The notes under the pieces: model-generated
The model's input: the letters and a program-made list of their open reading frames with translations, nothing else
Databases searched by the model: none
Told to the model about the DNA's origin: nothing
Shown: in pieces, positions 36,506-46,629 of the stretch
How the letters are laid out: every line of letters begins with the position of its first letter
How positions within the stretch are numbered: position 1 is the first letter of the stretch
Origin: Primulina eburnea
Taxonomy: Eukaryota; Streptophyta; Magnoliopsida; Lamiales; Gesneriaceae
Assembly: GCF_022965805.1 (NCBI RefSeq)
Contig: NC_133101.1
Span: 43,995,642 to 44,059,641 of the forward strand
DNA length: 64,000 bases
Direction of reading: 5' to 3'
Position numbers and translations under genes: made by a program

Positions 36506-38098
36506 TGTGAGACCTCTGACCTCTTTAAATAAAATACACAGCGGAAATTAAAATTTTCTTTAAAATACGGAAGGAGTTTCAAAATACATTTCTTTAAACA
36601 TCTTTACAAAATAACAATACATGATCATTTGAATGACATAACAAAATACAAAACATCATTCCTATGATCATGCCAAAATCTTCCTTCCAACGGTGTATGC
36701 ATATGACCCCCTGTCCACAGTCAACGTCCCGGGCCGCCACTCTGATCTGCATCACATGAAATAACTGAAATGAGAATAAATCTCAGCAAGTGGAACTCTT
36801 CCATAGCAATGACAATAAACTCTGTAAAACATAGCTTTGAAATCATAAATACCATCAACTTTGAATCATAAACTCTGAACATGAATATCATGCAATAGCA
36901 TATAAATGAGATGGTATTTCTCTTTACTCTGGTTGGATTGATATCAATAGTATCTCTGCTCTGGGGTGCTCGTATCCCAAATCGATATAAACCGATAACT
37001 CTTAGGGATATAAGCCTATGGTCGTTGATCAACTAATTGCATGCAATCTCTGGCTATGTATTTATCAATCCAATAAAAACATTTAAACTCTCTCTTGGCA
37101 TTAACAATCACTTTGAAACTCTTTCTTTTCTCTTGTATTCCCTTTGAACAATAATGAGACATAAAAGTCTCCAATATGCATAGCAATGGAATCAATACAT
37201 AACAATGAATCAATTGAAGGGAATAACACATTAAAACCTTTGAAACACAATACATATAACATCATGTGAGCACAAAGGATGAAATTCCACTTACAAACCA
37301 ATAGAACACCTCAATCAAAGCTCTTGAACACCACCTACAACAATAATCCATAAATAACACCAACATCAACTCTATATCCAAGAATCCAAGCTAAATAATC
37401 CATAAATCCACAAGAACAACAAACCCAAGTCAACTCTTAACTCAAAACCTTAAAAGAATCGCACCAAAAGCTTACCTTAGCTTCCTAGCACCAAGGAGAA
37501 CCACGATCTCAAGTCGAAACGCAAACTAAACGCTTGAATCGAAGATATGAAGTGAAAGAAATGGATGAAAACCCTTGCTAGAAGAGAGAAAATCGAAATG
37601 AAAGAGGAAGGAAAAGGGAAAGTATGGCCAACCACTCCCAAAAAGTAACTAAATATCTCGCCCATACCTAGACCGCGGGTGCGCTGCCACAAGCACCGCG
37701 GGTGCGCTATGCCTTCGACCAAACCATCATTTCCTGAACCACTAGGACCGCGGGTGCGGTCCTTACACCACCGCGGGTGCGGTGCTCACCGCGGGTGCGG
37801 TGCTTACTCTACCGCGGGTGCGGTCCTGCTACGGCTTCCCAAAACCAAAATCATGAATAGTACACCGCGGAGGCACTCATATAAGAGCGCGGGTGCACTC
37901 TGGTCACGGCAATGATCAATACTCAACCAACTAAAATAAATTTGAAACTCTGAAACGAACAACCAACAACAACTAATACCTCAAGACAATAATACCAAAC
38001 ATACTATAGCCCATAAACACAACTCTTAACATCTAATCACATAACCCAAATAACATGCAAAGCTTAAACCGTACCGTACACCGGGCTCGGCTATTACA
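36506..38098 (-). repeat. GYD 3' LTR
   Basis: On the plus strand it begins TGTGAGACCTCTG and ends GGCTATTACA. It contains the ACCGCGGGTGCGGT array at 37670-37900. Any small open frames in it recur in the 5' LTR because the LTR is duplicated. Confidence 0.9.
37670..37900 (-). repeat. ACCGCGGGTGCGGT hairpin array, GYD 3' LTR
   Basis: Perfect copies lie at 37747-37760, 37770-37783, 37788-37801 and 37811-37824, with degenerate copies on both sides (near 37672, 37696, 37863, 37887). Each is ACCGC-GGGT-GCGGT, a self-complementary hairpin word. The same array occurs at 41730-41960 and 21380-21610. Confidence 0.85.
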
Positions 38099-38112
38099 AT
38101 CTCCCCTCCTTA
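38099..38112 (-). other. Polypurine tract of GYD
   Basis: Read on the minus strand it is AAGGAGGGGAGAT followed by the LTR start TGTAATAGCC. Confidence 0.75.
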
Positions 38113-38141
38113 GAGGAATTTCGTCCGCGAAATTGACGTCA

Positions 38142-38956
38142 CTACACGAACAACTCAGGATACTTCTCTCTCATCTCAACCTCTGGTTCCCACGTAGCCT
38201 CTTCGATCAAATGGTTCCTCCAAAAGACTTTAACGATGCCGATCTCTTTGTTCCTCAAAACTCTAACTCTGCGATCCAGAATCTGAATCGGAATCTCTTG
38301 GTAAGTCAAATTCGGCGTCAAGTCCAATGGCTCGTGGTGAAGAACATGGGAAGGATTCGCAATATACTTCCTGAGCATCGAAACATGAAACACATTGTGA
38401 ACTCTGTCAAGATCTGGCGATAAGGCTAACATGTAGGCTCGATTACCAACTATGCCCAATATCTCAAATGGACCAATAAATCTCGGACTCAACCAAAGGC
38501 AACATAGAATCCCAGCTACCTAGATAATCGATAGTACAAGCTCTGAGCATATCCTCTAGAATCTGAATGACTCTCTCTGCTTGACCGTCGCTCTGAGGGT
38601 GATAAGCTGTACTAAATGCTAACCGCGAACCAATAGCTCTGTGCAAACTCTTCCAAAACTCTGAAGTAAATCTAAGGTTACTATCAAACACGATCAACAC
38701 AGGAACACAAATACCACCTCGGAAGGTCACCAAACCATCACCATACACTCTAAGCTCTAAGTTACCTCTCTCCTCTGCTCTAGCTCTCAACTCTGACAAC
38801 TGTACCTCGTCAGTCTGCTCTCTACGGATCCTGTCCGTCAATGCAGCCCGAATTACCAACGCTGATAAACGAGCAATGGTCCCCGGAACCACCAAAGCAA
38901 TCACAAACTCCCCATCTCTGTCCGGAGGCAAACCCGGCACAACATTCTCAAACACA
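38142..38956 (-). pseudogene. GYD pol remnants: RT start, integrase pieces, chromodomain-like tail
   Basis: Upstream the frame reads DVFENVVPGLPPDRDGEF, the usual start of gypsy RT, and then jumps at about 38880 to ALTDRIRREQTDEVQL and LRVYGDGLVTFRGGICVP, the N-terminal part of integrase. A second jump near 38700 leads to FTSEFWKSLHRAIGSRLAFSTAYHPQSDGQAERVIQ, the C-terminal part of the integrase core. A separate frame at 38142-38492 gives FIGPFEILGIVGNRAYMLAL and WRNHLIEEATWEPEVEMREKYPELF, a chromodomain-like tail typical of Tekay chromoviruses. The whole RT, RNase H and most integrase catalytic residues are missing. Confidence 0.85.
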
Positions 38957-40426
38957 TCAACAACTTCTACACAGCAATCTCTCAGCCTCAAGACAAGAAA
39001 TAAAAGGAAGGACCAGCGAAGTACCTGCACTGGAGAGCATACCTCCCCTATCGCCATCATCTGCAAAAGTCACCGTCTTAGCAACACAATCGATCACTGC
39101 ACTGTAAGTCGATAGCCAATCCATACCAAGAATAACATCAAAAGCAACCATCGGAATCACAATCAAATCAGCAAAGACCTCTCGCTCATCAATACGAACA
39201 GGGCATGCATACACTCCAGACGTCGGGCACAACACGTCCCCCGAAGGCAATAAGACATTCAATTGGAGGGGAAGAATAGAAGGAACTATACCCAAAGATC
39301 TCAAAAACAATTCAGACATAAAAGAATGAGTAGCACCAGTATCAATAAAAGTCGTAGCTACTCTGCCTGAAATTAAAATAGTGCTAGAGATCACAGAAGA
39401 ATCATGATTAATACCTTCCTTGGTCATCGCAAAGATGCGACCCTGAACCTTCTCTTGGCTAGCTCCTCTTGGACAATCTCGGGCAGTGTGGCCTGCCGTG
39501 CCACAACGATAACAAGAATGAGTGCCATATCTGCACTCTCCCCAATGATGTCTGCCGCACTTGGGACACAATGGCTTCTCGGGATCAGATGGGACTGTCG
39601 GTGGTCTAGGACTCAGATCCATCTTTCCTTTCCCTTTGAATCGATCTCCACCTTGCTGACTCGAACTTTGGCCTCTCTGAGCAATCGCCTGATGTCTCGC
39701 CTGCCTCTCCCTGGCGATGTCCTTATCATCCTGATCGGCCAACAAAGCCTTGGACACGATCTCCTTGAAAGTCACAGCCTTGGACATATTGATATCTCGA
39801 CGAATCTCAGCTCTAAGGCCTCGAATGAAATGAGCACCTTTGTCTTTGTCGTTGGAAGCAATGTACGGAGCAAACAAGCAACCCTCTTCAAACTTCAGAA
39901 TATACTCATCAACGTTCAAGCTCCCCTGTCGAAGCTCCAAGAACTCCGTAACCTTCCTCCTTCGAAGTGCGTCGGGGAAATACTTGTCATAGAACAACTC
40001 TGTAAACTCTGACCACTTCAATGTCGAGACATCAACTCCAACCTTGGTCGCATTCCACCATATGCGAGCAGCTTTAACCAACATGAATACAGCACAGCTG
40101 ATACGGTCTCTGTCCTCGTAGTGGAGATGATCGAAGATCGCCTCTAAAGCCTTGACCCACTCGACTGCAACTAAAGGATCGGTGCTCCCTGAAAATTCCG
40201 GCGGATCCATCCTCTTAAAAGCAGAAAATATGGCATCAGTGCCAACAGCCTGAGCAACTTGGCCTCTCACTTGGCCTCTACCTTGTCCTGTTCCTTGCAA
40301 TCGAAGCAACTGCTGAATCTGCTCACTATGGACCTTGGCCTGCTCTTTCAATAACTTTCCGAACTCATCGACAACTCTCGAGGAAGAACTATCCTCACCC
40401 TCTACTGCTTTCCTCTTAGGTGGCAT
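38957..40426 (-). CDS. GYD gag-protease, intact 489-codon frame
   Basis: The frame begins MPPKRKAVEG and contains the gag core (FSGSTDPLVAVEWVKALEAIF, IWWNATKVG, FTELFYDKYFPDALRRRKV, EFLELRQGSL). A double zinc-finger region follows (CPKCGRHHWGEC, then CYRCGTAGHTARDC). The aspartic protease site FIDTGATHSFMSE and the second protease motif DVILGMDWLSTYSAVIDC come next. The protein would make particles and process itself. It is the only intact gag-protease of a gypsy element seen completely in the window. The frame ends soon after the protease, before pol. The start lies 121 bp inside the PBS. Confidence 0.9.
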   Translation of the reverse strand: MPPKRKAVEGEDSSSSRVVDEFGKLLKEQAKVHSEQIQQLLRLQGTGQGRGQVRGQVAQAVGTDAIFSAFKRMDPPEFSGSTDPLVAVEWVKALEAIFDHLHYEDRDRISCAVFMLVKAARIWWNATKVGVDVSTLKWSEFTELFYDKYFPDALRRRKVTEFLELRQGSLNVDEYILKFEEGCLFAPYIASNDKDKGAHFIRGLRAEIRRDINMSKAVTFKEIVSKALLADQDDKDIARERQARHQAIAQRGQSSSQQGGDRFKGKGKMDLSPRPPTVPSDPEKPLCPKCGRHHWGECRYGTHSCYRCGTAGHTARDCPRGASQEKVQGRIFAMTKEGINHDSSVISSTILISGRVATTFIDTGATHSFMSELFLRSLGIVPSILPLQLNVLLPSGDVLCPTSGVYACPVRIDEREVFADLIVIPMVAFDVILGMDWLSTYSAVIDCVAKTVTFADDGDRGGMLSSAGTSLVLPFISCLEAERLLCRSC

Positions 40427-40546
40427 CCTCTACTCTACAATGTGCTCACAAAAGACATATCAATATATAACAATGGATAGATGCAAGGAAACATACCCGG
40501 ACAGTTGAAAGTAGACGAAGTCATATGCATTGATCCGAAGAACACC

Positions 40547-40558
40547 GCTCTGATACCA
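40547..40558 (-). other. Primer-binding site of GYD
   Basis: On the minus strand TGGTATCAGAGC, the classic plant initiator tRNA-Met site, 5 bp from the LTR end at 40564. Confidence 0.88.
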
Positions 40559-40563
40559 CTAAA

Positions 40564-42157
40564 TGTGACACCTCTGACCTCTTTAAATAAAATAAACAGC
40601 GGAAATTAAAATTTTCTTTAAAATATGGAAGGAGTTTCAAAATACATTTCTTTAAACATCTTTACAAAATAACAATACATGATCATTTGAATGACATAAC
40701 AAAATACAAAACATCATTCTTATGATCATGCCAAAATCTTCCTTCCAACGGTGTATGCATATGACCCCCTGTCCACAGTCAACGTCCCGGGCCGCCACTC
40801 TGATCTGCATCACATGAAATAACTAAAATGAGAATAAATCTCAGCAAGTGGAACTCTTACATAGCAATGACAATAAACTCTGTAAAACATAGCTTTGAAA
40901 TCATAAATACCATCAACTTTGAATCATAAACTCTGAACATGAATATCATAGCAATAGCATATAAATGAGATGGTATTTCTCTTTACTCTGGTTGGATTGA
41001 TATCAATAGTATCTCTGCTCTGGGGTGCTCGTATCCCAAATCGATATAAACCAATAACTCTGAGGGATATAAGCCTATGGTCGTTGATCAACTAATTGCA
41101 TGCAATCTCTGGCTATGTATTTATCAATCCAATAAAAACATTTAAACTCTCTCTTGGCATTAACAATCACTTTGAAACTCTTTCTTTTCTATTGTATTCC
41201 CTTTGAACAATAATGAGACATAAAAGTCTCCAATATGCATAGCAATGGAATCAATACATAACAATGAATCAATTGAAGGGAATAACACATTAAAACTTTT
41301 GAAACATAATACATATAACATCATGTGAGCACAAAGGATGAAATTCCACTTACAAACCAATAGAACACCTCAATCAAAGCTCTTGAACACCACCTACAAC
41401 AATAATCCATAAATAACACCAACATCAACTCTATATCCAAGAATCCAAACTAAATAATCCATAAATCCACAAGAACAACAAACCCAAGTCAACTCTTAAC
41501 TCAAAACCTTCAAAGAATCGCACCAAAAGCTTACCTTAGCTTCCTAGCACCAAGGAGAACCACGATCTCAAGTCGAAACGCAAACTAAACGCTTGAATAG
41601 AAGATAGGAAGTGAAAGAAATGGATGAAAACCCTTGCTAGAAGAGAGAAAATCGAAATGAAAGAGGAAGGAAAAGGGAAAGTATGGCCAACCACTCCCAA
41701 AAAGTAACTAAATATCTCGCCCATACCTAGACCGCGGGTGCGCTGCCACAAGCACCGCGGGTGCATTATGCCTTCGACCAAACCATCATTTCCTGAACCA
41801 CTAGGACCGCGGGTGCGGTCCTTACACCACCGCGGGTGCGGTGCTCACCGCGGGTGCGGTGCTTACTCTACCGCGGGTGCGGTCCTGCTACGGCTTCCCA
41901 AAACCAAAATCATGAATAGTACACCGCGGGGGCACTCATATAAGAGCGCGGGTGCACTCTGGTCACGGCAATGATCAATACTCAACCAACTAAAATCAAT
42001 CTGAAACTCTGAAACGAACAACCAACAACAACTAATACCTCAAGACAATAATACCAAACATACTATAGCCCATAAACACAACTCTTAACATCTAATCACA
42101 TAACCCAAATAACATGCAAAGCTTAAACCGTACCGTACACTGGGCTCGGCTATTACA
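40564..42157 (-). repeat. GYD 5' LTR
   Basis: It begins TGTGACACCTCTG on the plus strand and ends GGCTATTACA. It is nearly identical to 36506-38098 and carries the same GC-rich hairpin array at 41730-41960. Confidence 0.9.
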
Positions 42158-42209
42158 TATTCAACCCCCCTTTCTAAACACTTATCACCTACTAACCGAT
42201 CCTTTCAAG

Positions 42210-42221
42210 TGGTATCAGAGC
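42210..42221 (+). other. Primer-binding site of SIR-B
   Basis: TGGTATCAGAGC, 2 bp after the LTR end at 42207. SIR-A has the same site at 57439-57450 on the minus strand. Confidence 0.88.
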
Positions 42222-42264
42222 AGTTGTATCTTGTCTAAGAATATTTCTACTCAAACTATTCATT

Positions 42265-42721
42265 ATGTCTTCCTTCAATAAGATCCCAATGTTTTCCAGA
42301 GAAGATTTCGATGATTGGAAAATCAGGATGCAGGCTCACTTAGCTGCACAAGAGGATGATATGTGGTATGTCATCACTGACAGACCAATGAAGATTCTGA
42401 AACTGAAAGCCAACACAACAGTTGAAATCAACGATGGGGCACCTCATAGAAATGAAAAGCCCAGAGATAAGTGGACTGCTGAGGACAAAATAAAAATAAA
42501 TCTGGATAACGTGGCAAAGGATATACTATTCAAAACGCTGGATAAAATAACTTTCAGCAAGATAAAAATATGTAAGACAGCTAAAGAAATTTTGGAAAAG
42601 CTGATCCAGCTTTGTGAAGGGAATGAACAAACCAAAGAGAATAAACTTTCTGTTGCTGTTCAGAAGTTTGATAATATCAAGATGAGGACTGGAGAATCGA
42701 TGCATGAGTATGATGAAAGAA
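42265..42721 (+). pseudogene. SIR-B gag, first part
   Basis: The frame begins MSSFNKIPMFSREDFDDWKI and matches the SIR-A gag over about 150 residues, up to ESMHEYDERI. There GYC is inserted; TCAGC at 42722-42726 is the target duplication. The N-terminal region is the Sirevirus/copia gag domain (WYVITD, KIQLC-type EGNEQTKENK). The remaining codons read into the GYC LTR are not real coding sequence. Confidence 0.88.
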
Positions 42722-42726
42722 TCAGC

Positions 42727-44474
42727 TATAATGCCCGAGATGTTATCACTATGACATTACTTAATTGACAAAATTGACGTTGTAGGAACTCGAGTGAAGA
42801 AGCCAGGCGTCGTGCATTATAATCTAAGATGTTAGACAGAACATCTGGCGCACGAGCGGCAGGAAAATACCGCTCGAGCACCAGTGCACCATAAGTTTAC
42901 CATTCGGACAGAACGTATGGTGCCCGACCGGTAGTTTTTGACCGCCCGAGCGCCAGTGGATGATAAGATGAGGGCTTGGACAGAACATTCCGCACCCGAG
43001 CGGCACATTACAACCGCCTGAGCGCCGCTTGATTTGTATCAAGAATGGGAAACGTATCATGGCCATGCATTTGACATATATACAAGTTCTTTCCATTTTA
43101 GTAACACAACAATGAAGATCGAGAATCTTTCAGAAAATCCTTACGCCTTTTATCTTGTAGATTTGTGATCTGTGAACGATCCGTCCGTTAGATTTTCAAT
43201 CCGACTTCACCGTGTTTCTATCGACGAAAGATTCAATTGGACGTAACTTTTCGTACGTTCTGTTATGTTTTGAAATTACGATAGTTAAGGAATCGAATAT
43301 GATTCATATATTATGTTCTTGACATAGTAAACATCGTATAATCGAAATCGGATCGAAGAACGGATATCGTATGAAATTGTTAAGATTTTGCGAAGGGATT
43401 TGATTGAGATTTGATATCAGAATTGTGCTATTATCGATTATGAGATGTTGGGATTGATATATGATTGATAATTGTATTGCTGGGTATATTGAGATTATGC
43501 AGTTATGAGTTGAAACAAAATTAGATTGAGTTCTATTTATATCCAGTATTGACTTGAGTGGTGTATTGATATTATACTCCTCAACATTGTCATTGCCAGA
43601 TTGAGTATTGACAGGCTTCAAATTCGAGACTTCGACAAAGCCAGAAACCGACAGAAAGAAAGGTATAAATCAATGTTAACCGGGAGATGGACTGGAGTCA
43701 AATTGGACTCGAGTTTCCAAAAACCACATACTTTACTTTATTGCATTGATGTTTGCAATTGAATGAAACTAATATGCTTAGTCTATTGATTTATAGCAAA
43801 GCACCTATTGAGTCATGGGCGGAGATGCCTAGTCATTGGCGGATATGCCAAGTCTTTGGCGGATATGCCGAGACACTGGATGATTGAATTGTATCGATGT
43901 TGCTTAGGAGTAGATCGACTCCTATCGCTGAGATTCGATATATGTGTCAATGTCCAGGAACCGGGATCCCTAGATTATATATGAGTCGAGTATGAGATGA
44001 CGAGTCACTAGTTTACAGTTTTATATCGATTAATTTTTTCAGATTTGATACATGTTATTGATGACTGTTAATTCTTTTATATATGTTTTTATATGATTGC
44101 ATTTATTCATTGTTTATACTGGGATTACATTCTCACCGGAGTTATCCGGCTGTTGTCGTGTTTGCATGTGTGCCTGACAACAGGTGGGACATGATCAGGG
44201 TCAAGAAGAGGATGAGAGAGGACAAGTTAGCGTGGAGATCCGGATCAGAAGTAGATTAGGATTCAACACTTGTTATCTAGTAGTTGAACCCTAGTTTGAT
44301 GTTATTGTATCCAGTACAGGACTTGTACGTTTACTTTTGATATGTATATCAGATTGATTATATTACGTTTCCGCATTTTTATTTTTTTTAAAAAAATTTA
44401 GACCCTGTTTATCTCAATTGATCAAATTATTCCCAAAAATGATTAAGAAATGAATTAGCGTCTGGGTCCCCACA
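42727..44474 (+). repeat. GYC 5' LTR
   Basis: It begins TATAATGCCCGAGATG, as fixed by the target duplication, and ends GGGTCCCCACA. It holds three hairpin units (42836-43030), a segment of three related words (GGCGGAGATGCC, GGCGGATATGCC, GGCGGATATGCC near 43820-43870), and a TA-rich 3' part. No gene is seen in it. Confidence 0.88.
42836..43030 (+). repeat. Three ~72-bp hairpin units in the GYC 5' LTR
   Basis: Units start with GACAGAAC at 42836, 42907 and 42979. Each contains a (C)GCCCGAGCGG-like arm and a CCGCTCGAGCGCC-like arm separated by 8-12 bases. In the first unit the arms CTGGCGCACGAGCGG and CCGCTCGAGCACCAG pair over 15 bp with two mismatches. The 3' LTR has only two units (61202, 61274). 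Confidence 0.85.
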
Positions 44475-44479
44475 GCAGG

Positions 44480-44491
44480 TGATATCAGAGC
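44480..44491 (+). other. Primer-binding site of GYC, one mismatch
   Basis: TGATATCAGAGC, a G-to-A variant of TGGTATCAGAGC, shortly after the LTR end at 44474. Confidence 0.7.
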
Positions 44492-44756
44492 AGTAGGTTC
44501 TAGAGCAGTAGGTTCTGTAGTTTGAGATAGAAGCTAGTGAGCGAGGTAGATTGAGTTTTCTTCCTTGCTTTTGAATGCTAGCATGTGTTACTGCTTTGAA
44601 ATACATGTTTACCTGAATTATCTGATTCAATTTGGTAATATGTACTATTGAGAATGAATCAGAACCGATTCTTGATCAGCATTAAGATGATCGGAGGGGG
44701 GACTGAACTGAAACAGGTTTGTTGTATTGGGTTACTAATCCTTTTGGTAATCAGAT

Positions 44757-45760
44757 ATGTCTCCTCGAAGAATATCAGAACAGGGCAGTACTTCTGTAAT
44801 CCGATGGATGTAACAGCAACTCCGATGAAAACGCTGCTGAAGATATTTCAGTCGTTCAAACCGCCAACCCTGAAAGGAACAGAGACTTCTATTGATTGTG
44901 AGTGTTGGTTAGATGATATAGAGATGTTGTTTGATTCCTTGGATTACACAGATGAGCGTCGAGTCCGATTGATTGGGCACCAGTTGCATGACGTTGCAAA
45001 GAATTGGTGGATCACGACAAAGAGGGCTTTGGAGCATCGAGGTACGAATATCACTTGGAATGTATTTAAGACTGAGTTTTATCAGAGATTTTTCCTAGTA
45101 TCGTACAGGAAAGACAAGGGGGCAGAGTTTGCCAATTTGAAACAGGGTCAGTTGAATATTGAAGAATATGTGGCCAAGTTTTCTACAATGTTATCATTTG
45201 CTCCACATGTAGCCGAAAATGATGAGGCCGTTGCTGATCAGTCTATCAATGGCCTGAATCCTGAGATCTTTACATTGGTGAACACAGGACGACCAAATAA
45301 CTTTGCTGATGCCCTGAACAGAGCCAAAGGAGCAGAAACGGGTCTGAAGAGACAGAAAGGAGCTGCGTATGTCGCTCTAGCACCGAGACCACATCAACCA
45401 CCTCCTATATTTGAGAGTGGAAATAGCAATGGTGGAAAGAAAGATTTTCTGAAAGCCAAAGTAAGACAGTTCAAGAAGTCTGACAGCAGTTCTTCTAGCT
45501 CCAGTGGTTTTCGACGGAGCCAAATTATATCGGGCTTATTGCAAAACTTGCGGAGGGAGACATCCCACAAAGTAATGCCAAGGAGTATTCGGTAGTTGCC
45601 ACTTCTGCAGACAGCAGGGACATTTTTCCAGAGTATGTCCACAGCGGGGTTCCCAAAGATCCAGGGAGCTGAATCATCGGGATCCGCGGCACAGACTGAT
45701 AGACGATCAGCCGCTGTTCATTCTTTTCAACCAGCACCAGCTCAGTTACAGCAGAGGCCA
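44757..45760 (+). pseudogene. GYC gag
   Basis: The likely ATG is at 44757 (MSPRRISEQGSTSVI), in a different frame from the long frame that covers the rest, so a frameshift lies near 44810. The core reads FQSFKPPTLKGTE, CWLDDIEMLFDSLDY, KNWWITTKRALE, FKTEFYQRFF, EFANLKQGQLNIEEYVAKFS. The zinc knuckles are readable in another frame at 45520-45650 (YCKTCGGRHPT, a stop, and CHFCRQQGHFSRVC). So gag is frameshifted at least twice. An upstream ATG at 44648 gives an unrelated hydrophobic N-terminus and is probably not used. Confidence 0.8.
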
Positions 45761-45839
45761 GGAGGAAGCCAGACAGTGATCCAGCCTACTAGACAGCGGG
45801 CCAGAGTATTTGCTTTGACAGAGGAGCAGGATCAGGAAG

Positions 45840-46240
45840 CACCAGATGACATCGTTGTAGGAAATTGTGATGTGGTTACTCTGCTTATGTATTGATAGAT
45901 ACGGGTGCTTCTCATACCTTTATATATGAAAGATTTGCATTGACTAATGCATTTCCTGTTGAGTCTTTATCTGTTGTAGTGTCTATCTCTTCTCCTTTGG
46001 GGACAGGTTTGATATCAGTGAATTCTCTGAAACATTGTATGCTACAGTATGACGGGCATGAGATTGAGTTAGATTGTATCGTACTTGGGCTGTCTGATTT
46101 TGACTGCATTATCGGTATTGATATGTTGACCAAGTACAGAGCTACCGTTGACTGTTTCCATAAGATTGTGAGATTCAGACCTGAGATGGCTGAAGAATGG
46201 AATTTTACGGTAAAGGTTCTAGGTCGAGAATTCCTTTGAT
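45840..46240 (+). pseudogene. GYC protease
   Basis: Reads LIDTGASHTFIYERFAL at 45889-45945 with the DTG active site and DFDCIIGIDMLTKYRATVDC near 46100-46150, the second protease motif. A stop at 46237 separates it from RT in this frame. Confidence 0.82.
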
Positions 46241-46319
46241 ATCTGTTATGTCTACGACTCGATTATTGCAGAAAGGAGCATAGGGGTTCCTTGTATATTC
46301 AGTTGGCTTACTGAAATCG

Positions 46320-46624
46320 AGTCCATCATTGGCTGATTTGCCAGTGGTGTGCGAGTTTGTTGACGTCTTCCTAGATGAGATTCCGGGTTTGCCTCCGATT
46401 CGAGAGATAGACTTCAGCATTGAATTGGTACCAGGTACAGTTCCAATTTCTAGAGCTCCATACAGAATGGCACCAATTGAATTAAAAGAGTTGAAAGATC
46501 AGTTGGAAGATTTATTGGCCAAGGGTTAAATCAGACCGAGTGTTTCTCCTTGAGGTGCTCCAGTATTATTTGTGAGAAAGAAAGACGGTTCGATAAGACT
46601 TTGCATTGATTACCGTCAACTGAA
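46320..46624 (+). pseudogene. GYC reverse transcriptase, part before SIR-A
   Basis: [20 protein letters not shown] and [22 protein letters not shown], then a stop after LLAKG (46527), another in place of Trp/Gly near 46552, and [19 protein letters not shown]. The reading breaks at CAAGG (46625-46629), the SIR-A target duplication. Confidence 0.85.
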
Positions 46625-46629
46625 CAAGG

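Larger units (their letters stand above)
36506..42157 (-). mobile_element. GYD, non-autonomous gypsy element without reverse transcriptase
   Basis: The 5652-bp element is flanked by TATTC (36501-36505 and 42158-42162). Its LTRs (36506-38098 and 40564-42157, 1593 and 1594 bp) differ at only about a dozen positions by eye. Internal order on the minus strand: PBS, intact gag-protease frame, short pol start, integrase fragments, chromodomain-like tail, PPT. RT and RNase H and the integrase core are deleted. It would need enzymes from a related element to move. Confidence 0.9.
35755..42207 (+). repeat. SIR-B 5' LTR, truncated and interrupted by GYD
   Basis: The parts 35755-36505 and 42163-42207 together align with the reverse complement of the SIR-A LTRs, ending GATCCTTTCA. 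Shared phrases include GAACACGTCATCAATTG and GGGAATATCGACGTGGCA-like words and a C6 run (reverse of the SIR-A G tract). GYD inserted at TATTC, just before the C run. Confidence 0.82.

Noticed and set aside
37477..37722. 81-codon frame repeated at 41536-41781
   Set aside because: Both lie at the same place in the two nearly identical GYD LTRs. Identity reflects LTR identity, not a conserved gene.
37679..37915. Repetitive peptide (HRGCGAH-type) on the plus strand
   Set aside because: It is a translation of the GC-rich hairpin array and not a protein.
39404..40012. 202-codon plus-strand frame opposite GYD gag
   Set aside because: It is the antisense shadow of the 489-codon gag-protease, with no motif or upstream TATA box. 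Unlike the SIR-A antisense genes it has no paralogue.
42836..43030. CRISPR-like array (regular repeats of about 72 bp)
   Set aside because: Units are imperfect, have conserved 'spacers', occur in both LTRs of a plant retrotransposon, and no cas genes exist.
44648..44756. ATG at 44648 as the GYC gag start with a hydrophobic leader
   Set aside because: The upstream stretch is leader sequence; the ATG at 44757 gives the usual MSPRR-type gag start in another frame, so the hydrophobic segment is an artefact of a frameshift.
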